NCBI GenBank assembly: GCA_052031065.1
Contig: JBPEXY010000205.1
Coordinates: 1-25,041, forward strand
From: JBPEXY01 sp052031065
GTDB lineage: Bacteria > Pseudomonadota > Gammaproteobacteria > Immundisolibacterales > Immundisolibacteraceae
Direction of reading: 5' to 3'
DNA length: 25,041 nt
A program made the position numbers and the translations under genes. Shown in pieces: positions 8,455-15,596 of the stretch; the stretch's first letter is position 1; each line of letters begins with the position of its first letter. Under the pieces are notes generated by a model. That model was not told the DNA's origin. It saw only the letters and a program-made list of their open reading frames with translations, and ran no database searches.

Positions 8455-8525
8455 ATTTATTTCCTTCTGTGTAGCTGGTCTAAAGGGTTATGTAACGAGG
8501 GGGCAGAGACAGTGGTCAGAGACGG

Positions 8526-10742
8526 CTAAGCCTGGATCAATTCATAAACCCGCTCGGCGGTTAACGGTAGCCGCATCGCCGGTTTGCTGATGGCATCGGC
8601 CACCGCATTAGCGATAGCTCCCGGTAGCGCAACATTGGAAGCTTCACCGACCGGGCCCAAGTTGAATGGTCCGGGTCCTTCATCGCGCTCCAGCAGGATG
8701 GTTTCCAGTGGTGGAATATCCCTGATGTTGGGCAGCTTGTAGTCGCCCAGGTGCAGAGCCTCCGGCTTGCCTTCATCAAAACGATGTTCTGACATCAGCG
8801 CCATACCGAGGGCATAGATTACGCCTCCTTCGAGCTGTCCGAGATGAGCCACCGGGTTGATGATGGTACCCACATCATGGGCGCTGATGATTTTCTCCAC
8901 ATCCACCTTACCGGTTTCCATATCAACCCGAACCTTGACCACCTGGGCGGTGAAATTGGTGTCGGCCATCTCCGGTTCCAGCGGCAATTTGGCGTATTCG
9001 TCCACCACCAGGTCGGCGCCACTGGCGGCGCAGGCCTGGGCCACCAGCTGCGCAAAGCTGTAGTGGTTCCCGCCGGCAAGCAGCGTGCCGTTTTCCCAGC
9101 TGCCCGGTTCGTTAACCTGCTCGGCAAGCTGCTGCTTGAGCTTGTCGAGCGCATCAATGGTGGTTTTGCCCATGGTGAAGGTGGTGCGGCTGCCACCAAC
9201 GCCAAAATCAAATGGCAGATTACTGGTGGAAACCGGCCTGATGGTGACCTGGTCGAGGGTGCCATCGATGGCTTCGGCAACCATCTGTTGAACCGCGGTG
9301 TAGGTTCCCTGTCCCGGGTCGGGAATCGGTACCTCAATGGTGATTTGAGCGTCGGCATTGACAATCAGGCGGGCGCTGCAATCGCCACCGATGGTGCCGC
9401 GCTCATACATGCCAATTCCCCAGCCAACCCCTGGCCCCTGCTCCCTGGTATTCCACTGGGCTGCATCCAGTGCGGCCTGCAGAGTCTCTTTGGCGCGAAC
9501 CGTAACCCACTGCTGCCCGGCGGGTGCGGTGTCACCCTGTTCCAGCAGGTTGCGTAGTCTGAATTCGGCAACATCCAAGCCGAGCGCTTTGGCGATCAGG
9601 TCAAACTGCGCCTCGACCGCAAACATTACCTGTGGTCCGCCGGGTGCACGCATGTGGCCGGCAGGGATGGTGTTGGTGTAGACGATGGTACTGTTGAGGT
9701 TGATCGCCGGTATCCGGTAGCAGCTGCCGGCCTGGTCGACACCGTGGAGGTTCAGCGTCGGTAGCGGTTTAAACGCGCCGTAGGCGCCGGTATTGAACCA
9801 GCCATCCAGGTGCATGGCGCAGAGTCGGCCATCGTTGGTGACGCCGGTCCGTAGTTTGATCTTGCTGGCATGACGGCCGTTGGCTGCCATCAGCTCTTCG
9901 GTGTAGGTCATCACCACCTTCACCGGCCTGCCGCTTGCTTTGGATAGCAGGTAGGCCACCGGCGCATCGAACGGATTACCCTTGCCACCAAAATCGCCAC
10001 CGATATGGGTCATGTGGACCTGAAAATTTTCCGGCGGTTGTTGAAAACATTTGGCCAGCTGAATCCGCAACATGTAGGGGCTTTTGTTGCTCGACCAGAT
10101 GTCACAGCTGCCGTCGGCTTTAACATCGGCAACCGTAGCATTGGGCTCAAGGTAGCCGTGATGTTCGAAGGGGGTCTCAAACTCGTGCTCGAAGACCTGG
10201 TCAGCTTCGGCCATTGCTGCTTCCATATCACCGTGGGACCAGTTCATGTAGGCACAAACGTTGTTGACCTTTGGTTCTGCCGGGTGGGAAAACGCTCCTT
10301 CGTAGCCTTTAGGGTCCTGGTGAACGGGGTAGGCGTCGTCTGCTGTCGCTTCATCGATGTTGAACACCGCCGGCAGCTCTTCATACTCGACTTCAATCAG
10401 GTTGAGAGCCTGTTCAGCAATATCGGTAGTTTCAGCAGCCACTGCGGCTACTCGGTCACCAATGAAACGTACCTCCTTGCCGGCCAGAACAGGCAGGTCA
10501 TAAACCGCCCGGCCGATAAGGTGTTCCTGCTCCTGTCCGGTGATGACAGCATGGACACCAGGCAGTGCCTCAGCAGCGGTGGTATCAATGCTGAGGATGC
10601 GGGCATGGGGGTAGGGACTGCGCAGTATCTTGCCGCGCAGCATTCCCGGCAGATTTACATCTGCGCTGTAGCGGCTCTTACCGGTAACCTTATCGGGTCC
10701 GTCCAGTCTGGGCGTCGCCTGACCGACAAATCTACGAGTCAT
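8526..10742 (-). CDS. Molybdopterin-binding (large) subunit of a xanthine dehydrogenase-family hydroxylase
   Basis: 738 residues from ATG 10742, chosen because CAGGGGAGCAGGGGG precedes it; a TTG 24 bp upstream lacks a ribosome site. The aldehyde oxidase/xanthine dehydrogenase a/b-hammerhead domain begins FVGQATPRLDGPDKVTG; Mo-binding motifs follow: GGDFGGK (248-254), RAPGGPQ (365-371), PDPGQGT (474-480), GGSRTT (516-521), HDVGTIINP and QLEGG. Glu700 in LGPVGEAS is the expected catalytic base (bovine Glu1261). RAPGGPQ corresponds to RGFGGPQ of bovine xanthine oxidoreductase, with the ring-stacking Phe replaced by Pro. The CoxL CO-dehydrogenase motif (AYxCSFR) is absent. The enzyme should hydroxylate a C-H bond with water and pass electrons to the [2Fe-2S] and FAD subunits, which lie on the other strand. 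Substrate unknown. Confidence 0.93.
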   Translation of the reverse strand: MTRRFVGQATPRLDGPDKVTGKSRYSADVNLPGMLRGKILRSPYPHARILSIDTTAAEALPGVHAVITGQEQEHLIGRAVYDLPVLAGKEVRFIGDRVAAVAAETTDIAEQALNLIEVEYEELPAVFNIDEATADDAYPVHQDPKGYEGAFSHPAEPKVNNVCAYMNWSHGDMEAAMAEADQVFEHEFETPFEHHGYLEPNATVADVKADGSCDIWSSNKSPYMLRIQLAKCFQQPPENFQVHMTHIGGDFGGKGNPFDAPVAYLLSKASGRPVKVVMTYTEELMAANGRHASKIKLRTGVTNDGRLCAMHLDGWFNTGAYGAFKPLPTLNLHGVDQAGSCYRIPAINLNSTIVYTNTIPAGHMRAPGGPQVMFAVEAQFDLIAKALGLDVAEFRLRNLLEQGDTAPAGQQWVTVRAKETLQAALDAAQWNTREQGPGVGWGIGMYERGTIGGDCSARLIVNADAQITIEVPIPDPGQGTYTAVQQMVAEAIDGTLDQVTIRPVSTSNLPFDFGVGGSRTTFTMGKTTIDALDKLKQQLAEQVNEPGSWENGTLLAGGNHYSFAQLVAQACAASGADLVVDEYAKLPLEPEMADTNFTAQVVKVRVDMETGKVDVEKIISAHDVGTIINPVAHLGQLEGGVIYALGMALMSEHRFDEGKPEALHLGDYKLPNIRDIPPLETILLERDEGPGPFNLGPVGEASNVALPGAIANAVADAISKPAMRLPLTAERVYELIQA

Positions 10743-10811
10743 CCCCCTGCTCCCCTGTTCTGACAATTAATTTAGAAATCGACTGCCTGTCATTTACATA
10801 CGCTACTTTAA

Positions 10812-10844
10812 ATCAAAACCCGGTTGGCTATGGCAGGTTTTGAT
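10812..10844. repeat. Inverted repeat, possible operator (ATCAAAACC-N15-GGTTTTGAT)
   Basis: Perfect 9-bp arms at 10812-10820 and 10836-10844, 15-bp spacer, centre-to-centre distance 24 bp. It lies about 70 bp upstream of the molybdopterin-subunit start. No T-tract follows on either strand, so a terminator is unlikely, and the placement suits a dimeric regulator. Function is inferred. Confidence 0.5.
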
Positions 10845-10873
10845 CGACGCGGGGACTTGCAGTGTTCGATCAA
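10840..10873. repeat. Second inverted repeat overlapping the first (TTGATCGA-N18-TCGATCAA)
   Basis: Perfect 8-bp arms at 10840-10847 and 10866-10873 with an 18-bp spacer. Its left arm shares TTGAT with the right arm of the first repeat, giving three related half-sites spaced about 24-26 bp apart, an arrangement compatible with alternative or cooperative binding by one regulator. Function is inferred. Confidence 0.4.
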
Positions 10874-11018
10874 CTCAAGGATCACACCATCGTTCTGTCG
10901 GCCATTTCCGATAATCACGATTGCCACTATCATAGAGCGCTTTCGCTAAGAGACCGGTAGACGTAGAAGTGGTTTTTATCACCAGCCAGCCGGTTCATCA
11001 GGGTAAGGAGGGGTAGGG

Positions 11019-11516
11019 ATGTCCGCTAACCAACCGACAGACCAGAATCTGGTTGCGATTACGGTTCGGGTCAACGGCGAGGAGCACCGGTGCAGTGTGC
11101 GGCCGAATTTGCTACTGGTCGATTTTTTGCGTGATCAGCTGGGGATCACCGGCACCAAGGAAGGCTGTGGCGTAGGCGTCTGTGGTGCCTGTACGGTGCT
11201 GCTCAATGGTCGAATCACCAGCTCCTGTCTCTATCTGGCTGCAATGGCTGATGGTGGTGAAATAACCACCGCAGAGGGACTCGCTGATGATGAAAAACTG
11301 CTGCCGATTCAGCAGAGTTTTATCGACCATGGCGGGTTTCAGTGCGGTATCTGTACCTCCGGGCAGGTGATCGCCGCAAAGGCACTGCTGGATCATAACC
11401 CAGCCCCAAGTGAGGATGAGATCAAGGCCTGGATGATGGGTAATCTCTGTCGTTGTACGGGTTATTACGGCATTATCCGTTCGGTGCAGAAGGCAGCCGA
11501 TCAGGCCGGAGGGTGA
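11019..11516 (+). CDS. [2Fe-2S] (small) subunit of the molybdenum hydroxylase
   Basis: 165 residues. The N-terminal plant-type ferredoxin domain holds Cys50, Cys55, Cys58 and Cys70 (CGVGVCGAC...SC) for one cluster. The C-terminal four-helix domain holds Cys109, Cys112, Cys144 and Cys146 (CGIC...LCRC) for the second, the one nearest the molybdopterin. All eight ligands are present and the length is normal for CoxS/XdhC-type small subunits. It moves electrons from the molybdenum centre to FAD. The ATG at 11019 follows TAAGGAGG. The stop lies 3 bp before the FAD-subunit start, so translation is probably coupled. It is divergent from its large-subunit partner, an unusual arrangement. Confidence 0.95.
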   Translation: MSANQPTDQNLVAITVRVNGEEHRCSVRPNLLLVDFLRDQLGITGTKEGCGVGVCGACTVLLNGRITSSCLYLAAMADGGEITTAEGLADDEKLLPIQQSFIDHGGFQCGICTSGQVIAAKALLDHNPAPSEDEIKAWMMGNLCRCTGYYGIIRSVQKAADQAGG

Positions 11517-11519
11517 ATC

Positions 11520-12389
11520 ATGGAACAATTTACGTTTCACGCCCCGAACAATCTCAGTGACGTTTTTGCGCTGCTCGACGAGTACGAATACGACGCCAAA
11601 CTGATCGCCGGTGGTACCAGCCTGGTCACTTTTATGAAGCAGCAGCTGGTACAGCCGGAACAGCTGATTCATCTGGGTAAAATTGATGCGCTTCGTGGAG
11701 TCGAGCGGGTCGGCGATGAGCTTCATGTCGGTGCACTGACCACTTATCGGGAGCTCGAGACCCATCCCCTGGCGCTGGAGCTGGTACCGCAGATTGGCGA
11801 AGTGTTTGGCCATGTGGCTACGGTGCGCATCCGTGAAGTGGCGACCATTGGTGGTGGTCTTGGCCAGGGAGACCCGGCGCAGGATGGTCCCGGGCTCTGG
11901 CTACTGCTTGGGGCACAGATGGTGCTGGCCAGCAGCAGTGGTGAGCGGTTGGTGCCGGCAGCCGAGTTTTTTGATGATTACTACACCACGGTGCTGGAAC
12001 CCAACGAAGTACTGACTGGATTACGGATCCCGATTCCACCGCCATCCTCGACCTTTGCCTACAGCAAGTTTCTGCCCCGTAGTGAGGATGATTATGCGGC
12101 GGTTTCAGTAGCCGCGCTGGTTGATCTGGACACGGATGGCACGGTTAAACAGGCCCGGCTCACCCTGGGCTCAGTGGCACCAACCCCGGTCTGGGCTGGA
12201 GATCTGGCTGAATCGTTGGTCGGTACCAAACCGGAGCAGCAGCAAATTGCGGAAATTGCCGAGGCGATCCGCGAACGGGTTGATCCGCTTGATGATGTGC
12301 GTGGATCTGCTGCCTACAAGACTGAAATGGCGGTGGTATTCACTCGCCGGACATTACAGCAGGCGCTAGATCGCGCTGCCAGCTGTTAG
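11520..12389 (+). CDS. FAD-binding (medium) subunit of the molybdenum hydroxylase
   Basis: 289 residues of the CoxM/XdhB-type FAD-binding family. Both FAD-pyrophosphate motifs are at the usual places: AGGTS at 30-34 and TIGGG at 109-113, and a CO-dehydrogenase-type C-terminal domain follows. The only cysteine is the last residue, so the extra [4Fe-4S] cluster of the 4-hydroxybenzoyl-CoA reductase beta subunit (HcrB) cannot be present; this argues against that enzyme. It takes electrons from the [2Fe-2S] subunit and passes them to an acceptor not identifiable here, perhaps quinone. GGAGGG overlapping the preceding stop is its ribosome site. CoxG follows 61 bp downstream. Confidence 0.94.
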   Translation: MEQFTFHAPNNLSDVFALLDEYEYDAKLIAGGTSLVTFMKQQLVQPEQLIHLGKIDALRGVERVGDELHVGALTTYRELETHPLALELVPQIGEVFGHVATVRIREVATIGGGLGQGDPAQDGPGLWLLLGAQMVLASSSGERLVPAAEFFDDYYTTVLEPNEVLTGLRIPIPPPSSTFAYSKFLPRSEDDYAAVSVAALVDLDTDGTVKQARLTLGSVAPTPVWAGDLAESLVGTKPEQQQIAEIAEAIRERVDPLDDVRGSAAYKTEMAVVFTRRTLQQALDRAASC

Positions 12390-12450
12390 CAGTGGTCCAA
12401 GTAAACGAGACCTGCAGGGTGAAAACTTTGACTGTGGTGGAGAGATATAA

Positions 12451-12912
12451 ATGGAGTTTGACTTTCGTTTTACCATTCCAGCGGATCAGCAGACGCTGTG
12501 GCAGAAAGTAACCGATATAGAGTCGGTGGCTTTTTGTGTACCTGGCGTCACCAGTATTGAGAAGCTGGAAGACGGTCCACCGCTGCAATATGAGGGGGCG
12601 CTGGCGATTCGCGTTGGTCCGGTGGGTCTGAAAATGGGCGGGCTGGTCTGGATTAACGACCTCAATGGCGAGAATTTCCTTATGGAGCTGGTTTGTGAGG
12701 GCAAGGACCGCAAGATACCTGGCACCGTAAAAACTGAAACCCGTATGCAGCTGGAACCGGCGGAACAGGGGACCGACTTGGTGATCCATACCCATGCCAC
12801 TATCATGGGCAAACTGGGTGAGTTCGGACAGTCAGTGATTCGCAAGAAGACAGCGGCGGTACTCGACGAATTTGTCGCTAACCTGATGCAGGAGCTGGAG
12901 CAGTCCCCCTGA
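12451..12912 (+). CDS. CoxG-family SRPBCC protein
   Basis: 153 residues with the CoxG pattern: MEFDF.F.IPAD...W....D...V..CVPG near the N-terminus and a C-terminal helix GKLGEFGQSVIRKK. CoxG proteins have the START/SRPBCC hydrophobic-cavity fold and accompany molybdenum hydroxylases; in carboxydotrophs CoxG links CO dehydrogenase to the membrane and its quinone pool. This copy ends soon after the SRPBCC domain and lacks the C-terminal extension of the carboxydotroph protein, so any membrane contact would have to be peripheral. GGAGAG precedes the ATG at 12451. Its position right after the small and FAD subunits suggests it serves this enzyme, coupling it to the respiratory chain; that coupling is inference. 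Confidence 0.88.
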   Translation: MEFDFRFTIPADQQTLWQKVTDIESVAFCVPGVTSIEKLEDGPPLQYEGALAIRVGPVGLKMGGLVWINDLNGENFLMELVCEGKDRKIPGTVKTETRMQLEPAEQGTDLVIHTHATIMGKLGEFGQSVIRKKTAAVLDEFVANLMQELEQSP

Positions 12913-13048
12913 TAGACAGAGCTTGGTCCCGAGCCCGGTGATCGGACAGCAGGTGGTCGGATCTCAAATGACCGCTAGTAGGGCAGCTATAGTTAGAAAC
13001 ATTACAAATTTTTACATAATAATTTTTTAAATAAAGAGGAGTAGAGCT
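12913..13048. promoter_or_regulatory. AT-rich leader upstream of the HCHL-like gene
   Basis: The last 60 bp of this gap (about 12990-13040) are much richer in A and T than the surrounding DNA and run into a strong ribosome site (AAAGAGGAG). CATAAT at 13015-13020 is a fair -10, with a poor -35 (TTAGAA, 12993-12998) at 16-bp spacing. The next gene may therefore have its own promoter rather than depend on coxG read-through. Weak evidence beyond base composition. Confidence 0.35.
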
Positions 13049-13870
13049 GTGGGTAATTACACTGCTATTGAATTATCGATTGACGGCGATGTTGCGCGGG
13101 TCAACTTCAATCGCCCGGAAAAACGTAACTGCATGAGTCCCGAGCTGCATCGAAATATGTTTGAGGCGATGGGCGAAATTGAAGCGGCCAAGGTCAAGGT
13201 TGTGGTGATTACCGGCAATGGTCCCAGTTTCTGCGCCGGGATGGACCTGGAGCAGTGCTTTCTTGAGCCCTTTGACAAGCCGGAATTGATGGCGGAGATC
13301 AACCATCACGCTTTTGGCTGGTTTACCCGCATGAAAAACAGTAAAGCAGTGACTATCGGCAAGATCAACGGTTTCTGCTTTGGTGGTGGTATGGCATTGG
13401 CCGGGGTGCTGGATATTGTGGTGGCGGCCGACGAATCCCTCTGGGGCCTTTCTGAAGTCAATTTCGGTATCTTTCCAGGCGGTGGAACCAGCTGGACCGT
13501 GGCGAAAAACATGCCGGAACGGAAGAAGGGACTCTACTACTCGCTCAGTGCCGAGACCTTCAACGGTCAGCAGGCGGCGGAGATGGGGTATGCAACCTTT
13601 TCCGTACCGCTTGATCAGCTCGACGATAAAGTGGAAGAGGTGGTCGGCAAACTGACCAACAAGGGACGTGCCGTACTCGGCAAAACCAAAGAGGTCTATG
13701 AGAAGGTTCTGAATATGGATTTTCCGGAAGCCATCGACTATGAAATGGCGAAGTCGTGGGAGCTCTCCAGAGAGACCAACGACGACTGGATTCGCACCGC
13801 GTTGGCATCATTCAAGAAGCGTGAATTCAAACCGGGAACCCAGGCCTACAAACTGGTCAACGATGTCTGA
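13049..13870 (+). CDS. Crotonase related to 4-hydroxycinnamoyl-CoA hydratase/lyase
   Basis: 273 residues with a GTG start at 13049. Strong resemblance to feruloyl-CoA hydratase/lyase (HCHL, Ech): NRPEKRN (21-27), AGMDL (63-67), GFCFGGG (108-114), ADE...GLSEVNFGI (127-141), GGQKAAEMG-like NGQQAAEMG, and a C-terminal FKPGTQAYK. HCHL adds water to a hydroxycinnamoyl-CoA and cleaves it to an aldehyde plus acetyl-CoA. The key catalytic Glu (HCHL Glu143) is Glu136. In my alignment from memory the Ser123 position is Ala116, and the two tyrosines that hold the 4-hydroxyl group of the ring (Tyr75, Tyr239) are Cys70 and Met233. The substrate probably lacks that phenolic group. It is the last gene before a strong terminator and likely belongs to the molybdenum-hydroxylase pathway. 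Confidence 0.88.
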   Translation: MGNYTAIELSIDGDVARVNFNRPEKRNCMSPELHRNMFEAMGEIEAAKVKVVVITGNGPSFCAGMDLEQCFLEPFDKPELMAEINHHAFGWFTRMKNSKAVTIGKINGFCFGGGMALAGVLDIVVAADESLWGLSEVNFGIFPGGGTSWTVAKNMPERKKGLYYSLSAETFNGQQAAEMGYATFSVPLDQLDDKVEEVVGKLTNKGRAVLGKTKEVYEKVLNMDFPEAIDYEMAKSWELSRETNDDWIRTALASFKKREFKPGTQAYKLVNDV

Positions 13871-13887
13871 TGGATTGAACAGCAGGT

Positions 13888-13925
13888 GAATTAAAAAACC
13901 CGGCTGGTGCCGGGTTTTTTAATTC
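13888..13925. terminator. Rho-independent terminator, 17-bp perfect stem
   Basis: Arms at 13888-13904 (GAATTAAAAAACCCGGC) and 13909-13925, loop TGGT. The CCCGGC/GCCGGG core is followed by T6 going right and, by symmetry, going left. It lies 17 bp past the HCHL-like stop and separates the catabolic block from xthA. Confidence 0.95.
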
Positions 13926-13978
13926 CTCTCGGCTATCCGCCGGCAATTTTTCTCTGTGGCGGTCGACAAAGGGCAGCA

Positions 13979-14794
13979 ATGAAAATCGTATCTTTCAACA
14001 TCAATAGCCTGCGCGCACGCATCCATCAGTTGCAGCAGGTGATCACCCTGCATCAGCCCGATGTGATTGGACTGCAGGAGACCAAAGTACACGACGACCA
14101 GTTCCCGCTTGAGCAGATAGAAGCTCTCGGTTACCAGGCCTACTACCATGGGCAGAAGGGCCATTACGGGGTTGCTACGCTGACGCGTGGCAAGGCAGTG
14201 AATGTAACCCGGGGGTTTGTCTCCGACGACGAGGCTGCACAGCGCCGGTTTATCAGCGTCACCGTCGAGCGTCCGGGTGCGCAACCGGTGGTGGTGTTGA
14301 ATGGTTATTTCCCCCAGGGAGAGAGTCGCGATCATCCACAGAAATTTCCGGCCAAACGCAAGTTCTATGAAGACCTGCAACAGCACCTGCTGGATCACCA
14401 TAGCCCTGAGCAGCCCCTGCTGGTGATCGGCGATATCAACATTTCTCCGGCGGACCGGGATATCGGTATCGGTGAGGAGAACCGCAAGCGCTGGTTGCGT
14501 AGCGGCAAGTGCAGCTTCCTGCCTGAGGAGCGCGAATGGTTTCAGCGGTTGCTGGCGTGGGGGTTACAGGACACTTACCGGCTGATCGAACCGGAGGATG
14601 ATCAGCACTTCAGCTGGTTTGACTACCGTAGTCGTGGGTTTGAACGGCAACCGCGACGTGGGCTGCGTATCGATACCATTCTGGCGACCTATAGTCTCTC
14701 AGAGTCGCTTGTCGGTGCCGGTATCGATTACACCACTCGCGCCATGGAGAAGCCTTCAGACCACTGCCCGATCTGGGCTGAGTTTGACGCCTAA
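13979..14794 (+). CDS. xthA: Exodeoxyribonuclease III
   Basis: 271 residues, close throughout to E. coli XthA (268 aa): MKIVSFNINSLRAR at the start, GLQETKVHDD, YHGQKGHYGVA, FPQGESRDHP, ENRKRWLR.GKCSFLPEEREW, SDHCPIWAEF at the end. Catalytic residues are present: Glu34, Asp152 and Asn154 (GDINISP), Asp232, His262. It cuts DNA at abasic sites and degrades 3' ends in base-excision repair. The frame is open upstream to 13907, but that part overlaps the terminator; the ATG at 13979 gives the family N-terminus and follows AAAGGG. sfsA starts 5 bp after its stop, so they are co-transcribed. Confidence 0.97.
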   Translation: MKIVSFNINSLRARIHQLQQVITLHQPDVIGLQETKVHDDQFPLEQIEALGYQAYYHGQKGHYGVATLTRGKAVNVTRGFVSDDEAAQRRFISVTVERPGAQPVVVLNGYFPQGESRDHPQKFPAKRKFYEDLQQHLLDHHSPEQPLLVIGDINISPADRDIGIGEENRKRWLRSGKCSFLPEEREWFQRLLAWGLQDTYRLIEPEDDQHFSWFDYRSRGFERQPRRGLRIDTILATYSLSESLVGAGIDYTTRAMEKPSDHCPIWAEFDA

Positions 14795-14799
14795 GGCTT

Positions 14800-15510
14800 A
14801 TGATTTTGCCACCGCTCACAACAGGCAGACTGCAGCGACGCTACAAGCGGTTTTTCGCCGATGTTGTGCTCGATGATGGCCGCGAGGTGACGGCCCATTG
14901 CCCCAATACCGGCCGTATGACCAGCTGCCTGCAGCCAGGCTGTCGTGTGCAGGTAAGCCATAGCGATAATCCCAGGCGAAAACTGCAGTGGACCCTGGAG
15001 CGTACCGATGTTGGCGGAGGCTGGATTGGAGTCCATACCGGGCGGGTGAATCAGGTGATTGCCGAAGCGGTGACCAGCGGTGCCATACCGACGCTGGCCG
15101 GATATCAGCAGGTGACACCCGAGGTGGCCGTGGCCCATGATGGGCAACGGGCGCGGATTGACCTGGTGCTGTCCGGCGCAGGGCAGCAGGAGGCCTGGGT
15201 AGAGGTCAAGAATGCGACCCTGTTGCAGGGTTCGGAAGTGCGCTTCCCCGATGCGCCGACAGCAAGAGGTCTCAAACATCTGGATGTGCTCGCTACCCAG
15301 CTGGAACAGGGCCGGCGGGCGGTGCTGGTGTTTGCCATCAACCGGCCCGAAGGGCGCTGCTTTGTAACTGCTGATGAAGTTGATCCTCAGTATGGCAAAC
15401 GGTTGCGCCAAGTGGTCGCTCTGGGTGTGGAGGTGGTCGCACCGCAGCTGGTCCATCAGTCCCAGTCGATTGAGGTCAGCGGCGAGTTGCCGGTAGTCCT
15501 CGGTGGCTGA
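14800..15510 (+). CDS. sfsA: SfsA family DNA-binding / nuclease-like protein
   Basis: 236 residues matching SfsA (sugar fermentation stimulation protein): an N-terminal OB-like part with R.Y.RF.ADV.LDDG and CPNTGRM (34-40), then the PD-(D/E)xK-like core with RIDLVL (118-123), WVEVKNATL (133-141) and FPDAPTARG.KHL. In E. coli the protein binds DNA and raises maltose gene expression; its biochemical role is poorly known. It begins 5 bp after xthA, with AAGG just before the ATG. No oddities in length or motifs. Confidence 0.95.
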   Translation: MILPPLTTGRLQRRYKRFFADVVLDDGREVTAHCPNTGRMTSCLQPGCRVQVSHSDNPRRKLQWTLERTDVGGGWIGVHTGRVNQVIAEAVTSGAIPTLAGYQQVTPEVAVAHDGQRARIDLVLSGAGQQEAWVEVKNATLLQGSEVRFPDAPTARGLKHLDVLATQLEQGRRAVLVFAINRPEGRCFVTADEVDPQYGKRLRQVVALGVEVVAPQLVHQSQSIEVSGELPVVLGG

Positions 15511-15553
15511 CCGGTAGCAGCTTGACCATCGGTTGTTGGTGGTGTTGTTACGT

Positions 15554-15559
15554 TACAAT
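15554..15559 (+). promoter_or_regulatory. Possible -10 element before the GAPDH gene
   Basis: TACAAT lies 37 bp upstream of the GTG start of the long-form GAPDH gene. A matching -35 is weak (TTGTTG at 15533-15538, spacing 15 bp). The 86-bp gap after sfsA is the natural place for a promoter, but this element is only a candidate. Confidence 0.3.
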
Positions 15560-15596
15560 GCGCCGCGAAATTTGCCCCAACCTGGAATAGAGTGAC

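Larger units (their letters stand above)
10743..11018. promoter_or_regulatory. Divergent control region of the molybdenum hydroxylase arms
   Basis: This 276-bp region separates the leftward molybdopterin-subunit gene from the rightward [2Fe-2S]/FAD/CoxG genes, so promoters for both arms must lie here. It holds two overlapping inverted repeats (listed separately) and, at its right end, the ribosome site TAAGGAGG of the small subunit. TATCAT at 10928-10933 is a possible rightward -10, without a good -35. No ORF here looks real. No regulator gene adjoins it. Confidence 0.7.

Noticed and set aside
8844..10763. Long plus-strand frames (237 and 252 codons) opposite the molybdopterin subunit gene
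   Set aside because: Antisense shadows of a well-supported gene, with no family motifs or ribosome sites.
11112..11813. 233-codon minus-strand frame across the [2Fe-2S] and FAD subunit genes
   Set aside because: Spans two real genes on the other strand and contains no recognisable motif.
8526..12389. Identification as 4-hydroxybenzoyl-CoA reductase
   Set aside because: The FAD subunit has only one cysteine (its last residue) and so lacks the [4Fe-4S] cluster of HcrB.
8526..12912. Identification as aerobic CO dehydrogenase because of CoxG and CoxM-like subunits
   Set aside because: The large subunit lacks the AYxCSFR loop with the copper-binding Cys; CoxG also accompanies other hydroxylases.
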